DNA from: CAYTBN01 sp964542165
GTDB lineage: Bacteria > Myxococcota_A > UBA796 > UBA9615 > CAYRNR01
NCBI GenBank assembly: GCA_964542165.1
Contig: CAZITQ010000011.1
Location: forward strand, 11,413-75,412
Reading direction: 5' to 3'
DNA: 64,000 nt
In this document: one piece after another, positions 43,376-52,385 of the stretch
Position numbering within the stretch: position 1 is the stretch's first letter
Layout: each line of letters opens with the position of its first letter
Position numbers and translations under genes: made by a program
The notes under the pieces: generated by a model
What the model saw: only the letters and a program-made list of their open reading frames with translations
The model's database searches: none
Told to the model about the DNA's origin: nothing

Positions 43376-45151
43376 GTGGAGCGGCAACTCTGGCTCCCGG
43401 CGCCGTTTCTGGCGCTGGTCCTACTGGCGGTCCCCGCCACCGGCCACGGGGCCTCCCTGGAGGGCTACGACCCTGCCAGCCCGCTGGAAGGTGGCGCCTG
43501 GCTCCTGGACAACGGCCTCTACCTCAAGGCCTACAACTACCCCGAAGACGGGACGTTCCAGGACTTCTTCGAGCTGATCAACCGCACCCACACCCAGGTC
43601 CGCAAGGGGCCGTGGAACGTGGGAGTCCAGGTCGACGCGGTACTCAACGCGCCGCCGGCGGACCCCGTGGAGGGGCCGGTCAATCCCCTGTTCGGCACCC
43701 CCGCACCCCGCCACGCGGTCGAGGACGCGTACCTGGTCCCCGAGAAGGTCTTCCTCCAGTACCGCAGCCGGCGCTTCAAGGTCGAGATCGGGGACAGCTA
43801 CCTGAGCATCGGCAAGGGCATCGCCCTGTCCCTGGCCCGACGCCCGGAGATCGATCAGGACAACAGCCTGCGCGGCGTCAAGCTCAGCCTCACCACCTCG
43901 CCTGTGAACTGGACCGCGTTCGCCGGCCTGATCAACGCCCAGAACATCTCGGTGGTGTCCATCAACCGGGCGCTACAGCTTCCCGCCGGGGAGTTCGTGT
44001 TCGGCACCGCCGGCCTGATCCGGCCCAGCACCTCGCTGGAGATCGGCTTGCACGGGATCGGCGTCACCTTCGACCGCCCCAACGAGGACGGATCGCGGAT
44101 GGCGGTGGATCGGCTGACCCTGATCCGCCAACCGGTCCAGCTCGGGACCTTCGGCGGCACCCTGCGCTTCCCCCGCCTGGGCCCGGTGGACTGGTTCACC
44201 GAGGGGGACGTGTTCGTCTACGGCAAGACGCCCGAGGGCGAGACCCCGGTCTACCAGCTCGAGGGCGAGGAGAACGAGCTGCACACCGGCTACGCCATCT
44301 ACTCGGGGGCCCAGGTCTTCGGCACCAACGTGGCGTTCCTGGCCGAGATCAAGCGCTACAAGGACCACCTGCGCCAGAGCCGGGTCGCCCGGGGGACCGA
44401 GAACCCGATGGTCACGCCCCCCACCCAGGAGCTCGAGGAGGTCATCCAGCCGGACAGCCAGCACGCGGTCACGTCCAACGCCATGACCGGCTACCGGCTG
44501 CGCTGGACCATGTACGTGCCCAAGACCTCCCACAACCTCTACGTCAACTTCGCCAACTTCGTCGACGACGCTGACGTCCCGGGTCACGACCGGGAGGTCA
44601 TCTTCCATCCCCACATGGGTGCCCAGTTCTTCTGGGGTCCCGGCCACCATCTCTTCCTCACCGCCGGGTACCGGGGCGAGTTCAACATCGAGGACGACAC
44701 CCCCCTGGACCGCGAGTTCGGCGACGACCACATGTGGCACCTGTTCGTGGACGGGGCCGTGGTGATCAAGGCGTCGACCCTGGAGCTGGCCTCCAACGTG
44801 CGGATCTTCGAGGAGACCGGAGACGACGGCAACGACTGGTTCTCCGCCGAGTCCTCCCTGAGCTGGCACTACAAGGGATTCCTCTCGGTGGCGCTGCTGT
44901 TCGACGCCACCAGCGAGGGCTCCTCCCTGTCCGGTCCCCTCGCGGTACCCGGAAACCTGCTGATGTCCGACGATCCCGCGAAGCCGCTGGGGCTGTTCGG
45001 CGGCATCGAGGCGGGGGTCCACCCCACCCCCGCCACCTCGGTCAAGGTCTTCGCCGGCGCCCAGAAACAGGGGCTGCGCTGCACCGGTGGCGTGTGCCGC
45101 TGGCTGCCGGGCTTCTCCGGCGTCCGGGCCGAGTTCACCATGTCCCTGTGA
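43376..45151 (+). CDS. DUF6029-like outer-membrane protein
   Basis: A 591-residue protein with a GTG start and a signal peptide (LVLLAVPATGHGA). The whole body alternates in barrel fashion with motifs resembling DUF6029 proteins: FLQYRSRRFKVEIGDSYLSIGKGIALSLARRPEIDQDNSLRGVKL and FVDGAVVIKASTLELASNVRIFEE. It is 7 nt after the TlpA gene, a pairing seen for this family, suggesting the barrel is a client or partner of the oxidoreductase. A Cys pair in CTGGVC near residue 575 is the only evident disulfide. Confidence 0.78.
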   Translation: MERQLWLPAPFLALVLLAVPATGHGASLEGYDPASPLEGGAWLLDNGLYLKAYNYPEDGTFQDFFELINRTHTQVRKGPWNVGVQVDAVLNAPPADPVEGPVNPLFGTPAPRHAVEDAYLVPEKVFLQYRSRRFKVEIGDSYLSIGKGIALSLARRPEIDQDNSLRGVKLSLTTSPVNWTAFAGLINAQNISVVSINRALQLPAGEFVFGTAGLIRPSTSLEIGLHGIGVTFDRPNEDGSRMAVDRLTLIRQPVQLGTFGGTLRFPRLGPVDWFTEGDVFVYGKTPEGETPVYQLEGEENELHTGYAIYSGAQVFGTNVAFLAEIKRYKDHLRQSRVARGTENPMVTPPTQELEEVIQPDSQHAVTSNAMTGYRLRWTMYVPKTSHNLYVNFANFVDDADVPGHDREVIFHPHMGAQFFWGPGHHLFLTAGYRGEFNIEDDTPLDREFGDDHMWHLFVDGAVVIKASTLELASNVRIFEETGDDGNDWFSAESSLSWHYKGFLSVALLFDATSEGSSLSGPLAVPGNLLMSDDPAKPLGLFGGIEAGVHPTPATSVKVFAGAQKQGLRCTGGVCRWLPGFSGVRAEFTMSL

Positions 45152-45294
45152 CGCGGGCGTCCCGACTTCGTTGAATGGCAGGCGGGGACTCCCCGTCGGT
45201 GAGACTGTGGGCCCGGATTGCACCGCGTCGGATTCGGGACGATACTGCACGCGCGGTTTCCACGTGGATCTCCGCGGGAAGTAGGGAGTAGCGG

Positions 45295-46308
45295 ATGCAC
45301 CTGCGCTTCGGATTGCTCGGCACCGTCGCCGTCATCGCCCTGGTCCCGGCTCTGGTTGCCGCGGCCAAGCCGGTCCCCGTCTCGAGCGTGACCGCCAGCG
45401 CGAGCTGGGAGCAGGAGGGGTACACCTTCCAGCCCGAGAGCGTGACCGACGACCGGCTGTACACCTTCTGGGTCGCCGGCGGGCCGGGGGGCGGGCTGTC
45501 GGACTACGTCGACATCCGCTTCGACGGCAACCAGTCCATCAGCGCCATGGAGATCTGGAACGGCTGCCAGGTGGACCAGGACTCCTACGACGCCCGGGCG
45601 CGGGCCTCCAAGCTCAAGCTGCAGATCGGCTTCGGTGAGGAGGAGGTCGACGTGGCCGACACGTTCGGCAAGCAGAGGATCGCGTTCTCGAAGACCCACA
45701 CCACCAACAAGATCCGCATCTTCTTCAAGGGCATGCACCACGGCGAGTCCTGGGACAAGATCACCATCTCCGAGATCCGCTTCGTCAACGACGACCCCGA
45801 GGAGTTCGTCACCGGCGGCTCCGCGACCGCCAGTTCCACCCTCGAGGGCGGTGACTACGGCGCCGCCAACCTGATCGACGGCTTCGCCGACACCATGTGG
45901 TGCGAAGGGGTCAAGGACGGCGAGGAGGACGAGGGCGACCGCAGGGACAAGAAGGCGCCTCAGACCAGCATGGACCGCACCCGCAACTTCACCCAGGAGG
46001 GCGGCGGCGCGGGCGAGTGGTTCAAGGTGGATCTGGGCGGGCGGCGGACCCTGGACAAGATCGGCATCGTCATCGGCGACGTCTTCGACCACCAGACCTT
46101 CTCCGAGTCGAGCCGGCCGGCGACGCTGACCGTGCGCTTCTCGGACAACAGCACCGAGACCTGGGAGCTGCAAGACACCGCCGAATGGCAGTTCCTGGAG
46201 CTCAGCAGCAAGACCGCCAACTGGGTCAAGTTCGAGATCGACTCGGTCACCCTGGGCAAGCGCTGGAACGACAGCGCCGTGGGCGAAGTCCGCTTCTGGG
46301 GTCAGTGA
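45295..46308 (+). CDS. Secreted protein with two discoidin-like (glycan-binding) domains
   Basis: A 337-residue protein with a signal peptide ending near VAAAK, then two galactose-binding-type beta-sandwiches. Domain 1 (about 25-165) has SSVTASASWEQEGYTFQPESVTDDRLYTFWVAGG and ISAMEIWNGCQVD, like the NADase-type glycan-binding (discoidin-like) domain. Domain 2 (about 170-335) has SATASSTLEGGDYGAANLIDGFADTMWCEG, WFKVDLGGRRTLDKIGIVIGD and a WVKFEIDSVTLGKRWNDSAVGEVRFW ending. The layout suggests binding of an envelope or environmental glycan. It is 143 nt after the barrel gene. Confidence 0.82.
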   Translation: MHLRFGLLGTVAVIALVPALVAAAKPVPVSSVTASASWEQEGYTFQPESVTDDRLYTFWVAGGPGGGLSDYVDIRFDGNQSISAMEIWNGCQVDQDSYDARARASKLKLQIGFGEEEVDVADTFGKQRIAFSKTHTTNKIRIFFKGMHHGESWDKITISEIRFVNDDPEEFVTGGSATASSTLEGGDYGAANLIDGFADTMWCEGVKDGEEDEGDRRDKKAPQTSMDRTRNFTQEGGGAGEWFKVDLGGRRTLDKIGIVIGDVFDHQTFSESSRPATLTVRFSDNSTETWELQDTAEWQFLELSSKTANWVKFEIDSVTLGKRWNDSAVGEVRFWGQ

Positions 46309-46321
46309 TCCCCGGACCCGG

Positions 46322-46447
46322 TCAGAGCACGTCGTAGACCTGGGGCAGCAGGTTCTCCTCGGGACAGCTGAGCAGCAGCATCGCGGCCACCGCCAGCACC
46401 ACCAGCGCGGCACCGAGGATCCACCAGATATCCCGCTTCCAGTTCAC
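46322..46447 (-). CDS. 41-residue single-pass membrane peptide or micro-lipoprotein
   Basis: GTG at 46447, stop TGA at 46324-46322. The peptide starts MNWKRDIWWILGAALVV, has a hydrophobic helix of about 20 residues, then LLLSCPEENLLPQVYDVL. The Cys after LLS could be a lipobox, leaving a 14-residue mature lipopeptide; otherwise it is a single-pass protein with a short acidic tail. GGAGG lies 13 nt upstream, slightly far. It is convergent with the discoidin gene (14 nt) and divergent from the GDSL gene. Codon use matches its neighbours, but the short length keeps confidence moderate. Confidence 0.5.
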   Translation of the reverse strand: MNWKRDIWWILGAALVVLAVAAMLLLSCPEENLLPQVYDVL

Positions 46448-46546
46448 GACCGTCCCCGATCCTCCAAGGGTCCGCGCCCGTGCGGACGCCGGATCCCTGG
46501 GGCATCATAGGGAGCGCCGTCGACCGGTTCAACGGAACGGATTGCC

Positions 46547-47569
46547 ATGGCCCCGCTCCCCTCTCCCCGCCGCGCTCCCATCCCCTGGCTGTCGGCCCTG
46601 GTGGCCCTGGCCGCCGTGATCGCCGGGGGGCTGGTCGTCGTCCACCGTCACCGGACGAGCCCCCTGTCCGACCCCGTCTCTCGAAGCGCCCCGGAGCTGG
46701 GCCACGACGCCCAGCAACTCAAGCCGAACCTGCGGGATGCGGTGATCGTGGCCATCGACCGTCCCCACAACCCCTGGGAGCTCCACGATCGCGGCGGACA
46801 TCGCCGCGTGACCCGCCAGCGGTCCTTCCTGGTGTCGACCAACTCTCTCGGGTTCCGTGGGCCGGAGATCCAGGTGCCCGCCGCGGGCCCGCGGATCCTC
46901 TGCGTGGGCGACTCGGTGACCTTCGGCTGGGGGGTGACCTACGAGGAGAGCTGGCCGGTGCGGCTGGGAACCGAGCTGGGCCGGGACGTGGTCAACGCCG
47001 GGTGGCCCGCCGCGGAGATGGACGAGCTGGTCGCCTGGATCCGGGCCCACGCGAGGGAGCTGGATCCCGACGTGGTGCTCCTGTGCAAGGGCCTGACCGA
47101 CGAGGAGATGGAGTCCGGCGCCCGGGGGCAGCTGGCCGATCTGGCGGCCGAGCTGGATCCCGTGCGGCTGGGGTACATCGAGCCGCCCGTGAGCACCTTC
47201 CACCCGGGGAGCGCGGGGGAGGAGGACGACTACGAGACCGCCCCCTACTGGCTTCCCGCCAAGGTGCCCGGGATCGCCCTCACCCCCACCTTCCGGTCTC
47301 AGCTCCCCCTTCCCGGCGTGACCGGGGAGCTGGGTCCCTCGGTCCAGCGGATGCACCGCTGGCCGGGGGGGGAGGTCCTGGTGGAGGCCCCCACCCCGCC
47401 CGAGGGCCTCGCCGACGGCATCATCGCGGCGTTCGAGGCCGATCCGGCGCTGCGCGAACCCCTGTTCATCGACGAGGGTCACCCGGACGCGGAGGGGTAC
47501 GCCCTGTTCGCCCGCGAGGTCGCCCGGTGGCTGGGGGAGCTGGGGTGGGTGCCCGGCGAAGTCCGCTGA
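46547..47569 (+). CDS. SGNH/GDSL-family hydrolase, membrane-anchored
   Basis: A 340-residue protein with an N-terminal membrane anchor (WLSALVALAAVIAGGLVV). The SGNH core starts at about residue 115: block I ILCVGDSVTFGWGV (Ser nucleophile), VVNAGWPAAEMDELVAW (block II Gly/Asn region), and the C-terminal catalytic pair FIDEGHPDAEGYALFA (Asp-x-x-His). The length and the anchor fit esterases that act on cell-surface polymers; the substrate is unknown. Its TGA stop abuts the convergent phosphoesterase stop as TGATCA, with no spacer. Confidence 0.88.
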   Translation: MAPLPSPRRAPIPWLSALVALAAVIAGGLVVVHRHRTSPLSDPVSRSAPELGHDAQQLKPNLRDAVIVAIDRPHNPWELHDRGGHRRVTRQRSFLVSTNSLGFRGPEIQVPAAGPRILCVGDSVTFGWGVTYEESWPVRLGTELGRDVVNAGWPAAEMDELVAWIRAHARELDPDVVLLCKGLTDEEMESGARGQLADLAAELDPVRLGYIEPPVSTFHPGSAGEEDDYETAPYWLPAKVPGIALTPTFRSQLPLPGVTGELGPSVQRMHRWPGGEVLVEAPTPPEGLADGIIAAFEADPALREPLFIDEGHPDAEGYALFAREVARWLGELGWVPGEVR

Positions 47570-48547
47570 TCAGGGGGGCACGGCGGCGTCGCCCGCCTCG
47601 AGGAACTCCGGGCTCTGGTGCCGGAGCTCGGTCTCCTGCACCAGCTCGAACACGTCCTCGTCCACGGGCCCGCCGGACTCCACCGGCATCAGCGTCGAGG
47701 TGAGGCGCTCGGGGCCGTCCGCGCTCCGGTCGAGCACCACGCGTCCAAGGTACTTGCCCCGCCCGCCGGCGTGAACCACGGCGGCGTCACGGATCCGGAT
47801 CGCGGTCTCGGTTCGCGACCGGCTCCCCGCGCTGAGGATCAGGTCGACACCCCGCACCCTGCGGGCGATCCGCTTCTCCGTGTCCGGGTCCAGCGCCGAC
47901 AGCAGGATGATCAGCTCGGCGCCCTGCTCGCGGGCCGCGGCCACCGCCACCTTCGCCGTGGCCAGGGGGTCCTCGGTCCGGTAGCCCCGGCCCTCCATGT
48001 CCCCCGGCAGCAGGCCGATCACGGCGGCCCGGACACCGGCGCGGTCCAGGTGCAACACCGGTGTGAACACCGGGCGCTCCGTGCCGGGATCGATCAGGTT
48101 GGTGCTGAGCAGGGGGAAGGCGGACCGTCCCTGGAGCTTCTGCAGGTACTCCAGGCCGGCGGCCAGGTCGTGGACCCCCACGTTCACCGCGTCCACGCCC
48201 ATCAGGCTGTAGGCATCCATCAACAGCAGGGCATCGGCCCGACGCCAGGCCTCGGCGTCGTCACCCAGCCCCACCGGTGAACGGAACAGCAGGTTGCCCG
48301 CGTCCAGGACCAGCGTCGGCGAGCCCTCCGCGCGCACTTCGCCCACCAGAAAGGCCCGCTGGGCGACGCCTCCCAGGGGCTGGTCGCGACAGTCGCAGCC
48401 CGCGTAGCTGCCACGCACGTCGCCGGTGAACAGCACGGTGAGGTCTTCGGCGGCAGCGGCCACGCAGGGAAGCGAAAGCAGCGCTGTCGCCAGAAGAAGC
48501 TGCGACAGGGCCATGCGGCCCCCCCGGTCGAAAACGTCCTTGGTCAT
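47570..48547 (-). CDS. UshA/5'-nucleotidase-like metallophosphoesterase domain protein
   Basis: A 325-residue protein by the ATG at 48547 (AGGATCGGCG upstream); ATG 48514 would begin exactly at the signal peptide (MALSQLLLATALLSLPCVA) and is equally likely. The core follows the 5'-nucleotidase N-terminal pattern: LTVLFTGDVRGSYAGCDCRDQPLGGVAQRAFL, LVLDAGNLL, GVDAVNVGVHDLAAG, FPLLSTNL, AAVIGLLPGD and VDLILSAGSRSRTE. The GCDC...GGVAQR segment matches the CxC-GG(L/V)A(R/Q)R variant of this family. The usual metal ligands GNHE and GHxH are replaced by GVHD and GSRS, so activity is doubtful. The C-terminal substrate domain is absent. Confidence 0.75.
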   Translation of the reverse strand: MTKDVFDRGGRMALSQLLLATALLSLPCVAAAAEDLTVLFTGDVRGSYAGCDCRDQPLGGVAQRAFLVGEVRAEGSPTLVLDAGNLLFRSPVGLGDDAEAWRRADALLLMDAYSLMGVDAVNVGVHDLAAGLEYLQKLQGRSAFPLLSTNLIDPGTERPVFTPVLHLDRAGVRAAVIGLLPGDMEGRGYRTEDPLATAKVAVAAAREQGAELIILLSALDPDTEKRIARRVRGVDLILSAGSRSRTETAIRIRDAAVVHAGGRGKYLGRVVLDRSADGPERLTSTLMPVESGGPVDEDVFELVQETELRHQSPEFLEAGDAAVPP

Positions 48548-48657
48548 CGCCGATCCTGTTCCCCACGGTCGGGGATTGGCTTCCAACGCGCCGATGCGAA
48601 GCTATGATGTAATACACGGGTTTTCGGGGCGGAGGAAAGCCGCCCGCGGGAGGCACG

Positions 48658-49692
48658 ATGCCAACGAACCGCATTGCCAGGATGACAGGGATCGCCGGCC
48701 TGGTGCTGGCCATGGGCCTGATGTCCTGCAACGAGTACAACTTCCAGGGCTCGTTGATCGAGGACATCTTCTTTCAAGAACCCGCCTCGCAGGTCGACAT
48801 CCTGTTCGTGATGGACAACTCCGTGTCCATGGAGCAGGAGCAGAACGACGTGGCGGACAACTTCACCAAGTTCATCGAGAACATCGAGGAGACCAACGCG
48901 GACTGGCAGATCGGGATCATCACCACCGACATGGTGGAGGTCACCCAGCGGGGACGCCTGCAGGGCGAGCCGCCGATCATCACGCCCGAAACCCCCGACT
49001 ACCAGGAGGTCTTCGCCAGCAACATCCGCGTCGGCACCGACGGCTACCCCATCGAGCGCGGGCTGTCCGCGGCCCTGGCGGCGGTCACACCCCCCCTGAC
49101 CACCCACGAGAACGAGGGCTTCATCCGCGAGAACGCGACGCTGGCGATCATCGTGGTCAGCGACGAGAACGACTGCTCGGACAACGGCCAGCTCATCGGG
49201 GACGACCAGGCGGCGTGCTACCAGGAGGCCGAGAAGCTGGTGCCGGTGCCCCAGTTCGTCACCGGGTTCCGCGAGGCCAAGGCCGACCCGGCCATGGTCT
49301 CTTTCTCGGCCATCGTGGAGCTGGAGTCCAACAGCGGCTACGCCTCCTGCGGCGAGGCCTCCACCGGCCACCGCTACATCAAGGTCGTGCGCATGCTCGG
49401 CGGGATCACCCGCTCCATCTGCGGCGAATACGACGACGTGATGGACGAGATGGGCCTGTCGGTGGCCGGGATCCGCTCCTCCTTCCAGCTCACCCGCACC
49501 CCGGACGTCTGCTCGATCACCGCCACGGTGGACAACGTGGAGGTCCCCCGGGACGACACCAAGGTCAATGGCTGGACCTACGACCTGGAGTCCAACTACA
49601 TCGTGTTCTTCGGCCAGTCCGTGCCCCCTCGCGGCTCCATGATCACGGTCACCTACTCGTCGGGTAATGGCGAGCTGGCCTGCGACGGCTGA
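48658..49692 (+). CDS. VWA-domain lipoprotein
   Basis: A 344-residue lipoprotein with signal ending LAMGLMSC (Cys24). The VWA domain covers about residues 40-250: MIDAS motif DILFVMDNSVSM (DxSxS), WQIGIITTDM, IERGLSAALAAVTPP and ATLAIIVVSDENDCSD. The C-terminal domain (about 280-344) is a short beta-sandwich. Such proteins mediate metal-dependent protein contacts at the cell surface. TATGAT at 48603-48608 could be its -10 box, with a weak -35. Confidence 0.87.
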   Translation: MPTNRIARMTGIAGLVLAMGLMSCNEYNFQGSLIEDIFFQEPASQVDILFVMDNSVSMEQEQNDVADNFTKFIENIEETNADWQIGIITTDMVEVTQRGRLQGEPPIITPETPDYQEVFASNIRVGTDGYPIERGLSAALAAVTPPLTTHENEGFIRENATLAIIVVSDENDCSDNGQLIGDDQAACYQEAEKLVPVPQFVTGFREAKADPAMVSFSAIVELESNSGYASCGEASTGHRYIKVVRMLGGITRSICGEYDDVMDEMGLSVAGIRSSFQLTRTPDVCSITATVDNVEVPRDDTKVNGWTYDLESNYIVFFGQSVPPRGSMITVTYSSGNGELACDG

Positions 49693-49708
49693 GTACTCCA
49701 GGGGGCCC

Positions 49709-50263
49709 CTACGGCCCCAGCGACAGCGCCCACAGCATCACGTCCGTGTAGTCCACCAGACCGAAGAGTGCGCCCAGGGCCGCGCCGCCGAGGAGGTCGG
49801 TGGGGTAGTGGGCCCCCAGATAGAACCGGGTCGCGGGGATGACCAGGGCCCAGGGGGTGACCCAGGGGGCCGCGGGGTGCCCGGTGAGCCACAACCCCAC
49901 CAGCAGGGCGATGGCTGTGGAGGTGTGGGTCGAGGGGAAGGAGGGATCCGTCGGGGGACGGATGGCGACCGGGGCGTCGGCCATGGCGTCGAAGGGGCGG
50001 CGGCGGCGGGTGATCCGCTTGACCACCTGGCCGACGATCAGCGACAGGCCCGCACCGAACATCGCCGCCAGCAGGGTCTCCTGCCGCTCGATCACGAAGA
50101 CCTCCCGCCGGCAGAGCACCGCCAGGACGGTGGCGGTGAGCCCCCAGACCGCTCCGGCCCCCGTATAGGTGAGGGCGGCCATCGCGAGGGTGAGGGATCG
50201 TCGCCGGCGACGCGCGATCCACCGCATCGCCTGCCGGTCGACGTCGAGGAGGCGGGCCCACAC
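49709..50263 (-). CDS. PAP2-family membrane phosphatase
   Basis: A 184-residue protein. GTG 50263 was chosen for its ideal GGAGG seven nt upstream; the frame is open further, through the ArsA gene antisense region. Motifs: KRITRRRRP (motif 1, KxxxxxxRP), PSFPSTHTS (motif 2, PSxH-like), RFYLGAHYPTDLLGG (motif 3, SRxxxxxHxxxD, with the initial Ser replaced by Thr). Five to six membrane helices. It dephosphorylates lipid phosphates such as undecaprenyl or phosphatidate pyrophosphate. It is last in a four-gene operon, 11 nt after the ArsA-like gene. Confidence 0.9.
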   Translation of the reverse strand: MWARLLDVDRQAMRWIARRRRRSLTLAMAALTYTGAGAVWGLTATVLAVLCRREVFVIERQETLLAAMFGAGLSLIVGQVVKRITRRRRPFDAMADAPVAIRPPTDPSFPSTHTSTAIALLVGLWLTGHPAAPWVTPWALVIPATRFYLGAHYPTDLLGGAALGALFGLVDYTDVMLWALSLGP

Positions 50264-50274
50264 GAGCGCCTCCG

Positions 50275-51450
50275 TCAGACCAGGTAGGGGTGGATCATGC
50301 CCAGCGACTTGAGGTCGTGGAGCTCGAGGAGGATATCGGGCACCTGCTGGTAGGGGATCTCCCCCCCGAAGCGCTCCCTCAGGGCGGCGAGCACCCTGCG
50401 GTCGTGCTCGGCCCAGGCGCTGTAGGTGCCGTGGAGGTCCCAGGTGCGCTCGATCATGCGCTCGTACGCCGCCGCATCGATCCCCGGTGGCGGCTTGCGC
50501 GGGAATCCGCTGGGGCCGCGCGGCGGCGCGTCTGCGGGAGACTCCGGCCCACTCCAGTGGACCCGGTTGACCACGAATCCGCCGAACGGGAGCCCCTCGT
50601 CCTCCAGCTGCCCGACGAAGGCGTCCGCCTCCCCCAGGGCGTTTCCGGTGGGCTGGGTGACCAGGAGGAAGGCGGTCTCGGGCCGTCGGAGCAAGGCGTC
50701 GACCCGCTCGGCACGACTGCGCAGCTCGCCGAACACCGTCGAGAACTGGGTCACGAACTCGCTGAGCCCGGTCAGCACGTCCGACCCGGTGAAGCGTTCG
50801 AAGATCTGGAACAGGGCGGCGCCCCCCTTGCCGAAGATCCGCAGGCCGGCCCAGGCGGTGGAGAACGAGGGCGCGATCAGCCAGCGAAGCACCCCCTCCT
50901 CCAGCACGTCCGAGACCCGCCGGGGGGCGTCCAGGAACTCCAGGGCGTGGCGCGACGGGGGGGTGTCGACCACCACCAGGTCGTAGTCGTCGTCCTCGGC
51001 CACGTCGCACAGCCGCAACATGGCGCTGTACTCCTGGGAGCCGGAGATGCCCTCGGTGATCTTGCGGTAGAAGCGGTGGCCCTGGATCCGGTCCGCGGTC
51101 TCCTGGTCCGGGGCGAAGCGACGGATCGCCCGGTCCCAGGTGCTCTTGACGTCCAGCATCAGGGCCGTCAACTCGCCGGAGATGGGGGGGATGCCGGCCA
51201 GCTCGGACACCGGGATCGGCGTGGGCTCGTCGGGCAGGTCGGCCACGCCGAGGGCGTCGGCCAGACGCCGCGCGGGATCGATGGTCAGCACCAGCACCCG
51301 CTTGCCCCGCTTGGCCGCCAGCAGCGCCAGGGAGGCCGAGATGGTGGTCTTGCCCACGCCGCCGGTGCCGCAGCAGACCAGGACGTGCTTGTCCAGCAGC
51401 GGCAGCAGCCCGTCGCTGCCCGCCGGCGCGAGCCGCTGGGTATCGCTCAC
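50275..51450 (-). CDS. ArsA/Get3-like ATPase, Rv3680-like subunit
   Basis: A 391-residue ATPase. The GTG at 51450 overlaps the previous stop as GTGA and lies 48 residues before the P-loop region would suggest if earlier open frame were used. Walker A is VCCGTGGVGKTTISASLAL: a Thr stands where classical ArsA/Get3 has the signature Lys (KGGVGKT). The same substitution class (CCGSGGVGKTT) is known in the second subunit of actinobacterial pairs such as Mycobacterium tuberculosis Rv3680. Switch I is LTIDPARRLADALG and switch II VVVDTPPSRHALEFLD (P-loop class DTPP instead of DTAP). Confidence 0.88.
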   Translation of the reverse strand: MSDTQRLAPAGSDGLLPLLDKHVLVCCGTGGVGKTTISASLALLAAKRGKRVLVLTIDPARRLADALGVADLPDEPTPIPVSELAGIPPISGELTALMLDVKSTWDRAIRRFAPDQETADRIQGHRFYRKITEGISGSQEYSAMLRLCDVAEDDDYDLVVVDTPPSRHALEFLDAPRRVSDVLEEGVLRWLIAPSFSTAWAGLRIFGKGGAALFQIFERFTGSDVLTGLSEFVTQFSTVFGELRSRAERVDALLRRPETAFLLVTQPTGNALGEADAFVGQLEDEGLPFGGFVVNRVHWSGPESPADAPPRGPSGFPRKPPPGIDAAAYERMIERTWDLHGTYSAWAEHDRRVLAALRERFGGEIPYQQVPDILLELHDLKSLGMIHPYLV

Positions 51451-52385
51451 GGGAGCGCCTCCAGGTGTCCCGCCAGCGCCTCGAGGGTCTCGCCGTGGAT
51501 GCTGGGGCTGGGCATCCGGGGCACCTCGATCAGCGGCACCGGGACCGACCGCCGGAGGCGGTCGATGTGTCGCTGGGCCAGCCCCCGTCGCCACAACATC
51601 CGGTTGGCCTCCCGAAGCGCCCGCCCCGCCTCACCACCGACCCGCGCCTCGCGACCCTCCACCAGCGCCTTGAACGCCCGCTCCTCATCGGGGGCAAACG
51701 GCGCCTCGGGCACTCCGTTGACCACCACCGCAGCCAGCTTGATCAGACCGCTGCGCTCCACCGCCTCGGCCATCTGGATCGTCTCGTTGACGGGCATCTC
51801 CTCGGGCAAGGTGACCAGGATCAGCGCCGACCGGGCCGGGTCCGCCAGCAGGTCGTGGACCAGCTGGGCGTTCTGGAACAAGGGCCCCTTGCGGGCGATG
51901 TCCATCATCGCCTGGGGTGCGCGGAGCATGGTCAGGCCGTGCCCCGTGGCCGGCGAGTCCAACACCAGGAGGTCGTAGACCCGCTCCCCCTGGTCGTCCA
52001 CCTCCCAGCCCAGGTCCATCACCTTGCCCAGGGAGATCAGGTCCGACAGCCCGAGCACGGCGTTCATGAACGGCGCGATGAAGCGGTTGCCGAACACCAG
52101 GTCGTACAGGGCCCGGATCCGGATGTGTCGCAGGAGGTACTCCTCGACCGACTGCTTGGCGGAGATGGAGAACGCCCGCAGTCCCGGAAGGACCGTGGCG
52201 CCCTCGTAGCCGATGTCGGTGCCCGGGAACATGCCGACCAGCGACGAGGTCCCCGCCATCTCCACCAGCGCCGTGGAGCGGCCGGCGCGCTGGCCCAGGA
52301 GGCCGAGGGCGGCGGTCACCGTGGTCTTGCCCACCCCGCCCTTGCCCGCCACCACCAGCAGCTCGCGCCGGAGCAACTCGCTCAT
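51447..52385 (-). CDS. ArsA/Get3-like ATPase, Rv3679-like subunit
   Basis: A 312-residue ATPase. Walker A is VVAGKGGVGKTTVTAALGLL with the signature Lys intact. VEMAGTSSLVGMFPG takes the place of the switch I DPA, and LLVLDSPATGHGLTMLRAPQAM is switch II (DSPATGH, as in Rv3679). VVVNGVPE matches the A-loop-like region. The ATG at 52385 overlaps the upstream hydrolase stop as ATGA, and the gene's own stop overlaps the second ATPase start. With that gene it probably forms a heterodimer, as in Mycobacterium tuberculosis; a Get3-like client-membrane role is inferred, not shown. Confidence 0.88.
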   Translation of the reverse strand: MSELLRRELLVVAGKGGVGKTTVTAALGLLGQRAGRSTALVEMAGTSSLVGMFPGTDIGYEGATVLPGLRAFSISAKQSVEEYLLRHIRIRALYDLVFGNRFIAPFMNAVLGLSDLISLGKVMDLGWEVDDQGERVYDLLVLDSPATGHGLTMLRAPQAMMDIARKGPLFQNAQLVHDLLADPARSALILVTLPEEMPVNETIQMAEAVERSGLIKLAAVVVNGVPEAPFAPDEERAFKALVEGREARVGGEAGRALREANRMLWRRGLAQRHIDRLRRSVPVPLIEVPRMPSPSIHGETLEALAGHLEALP

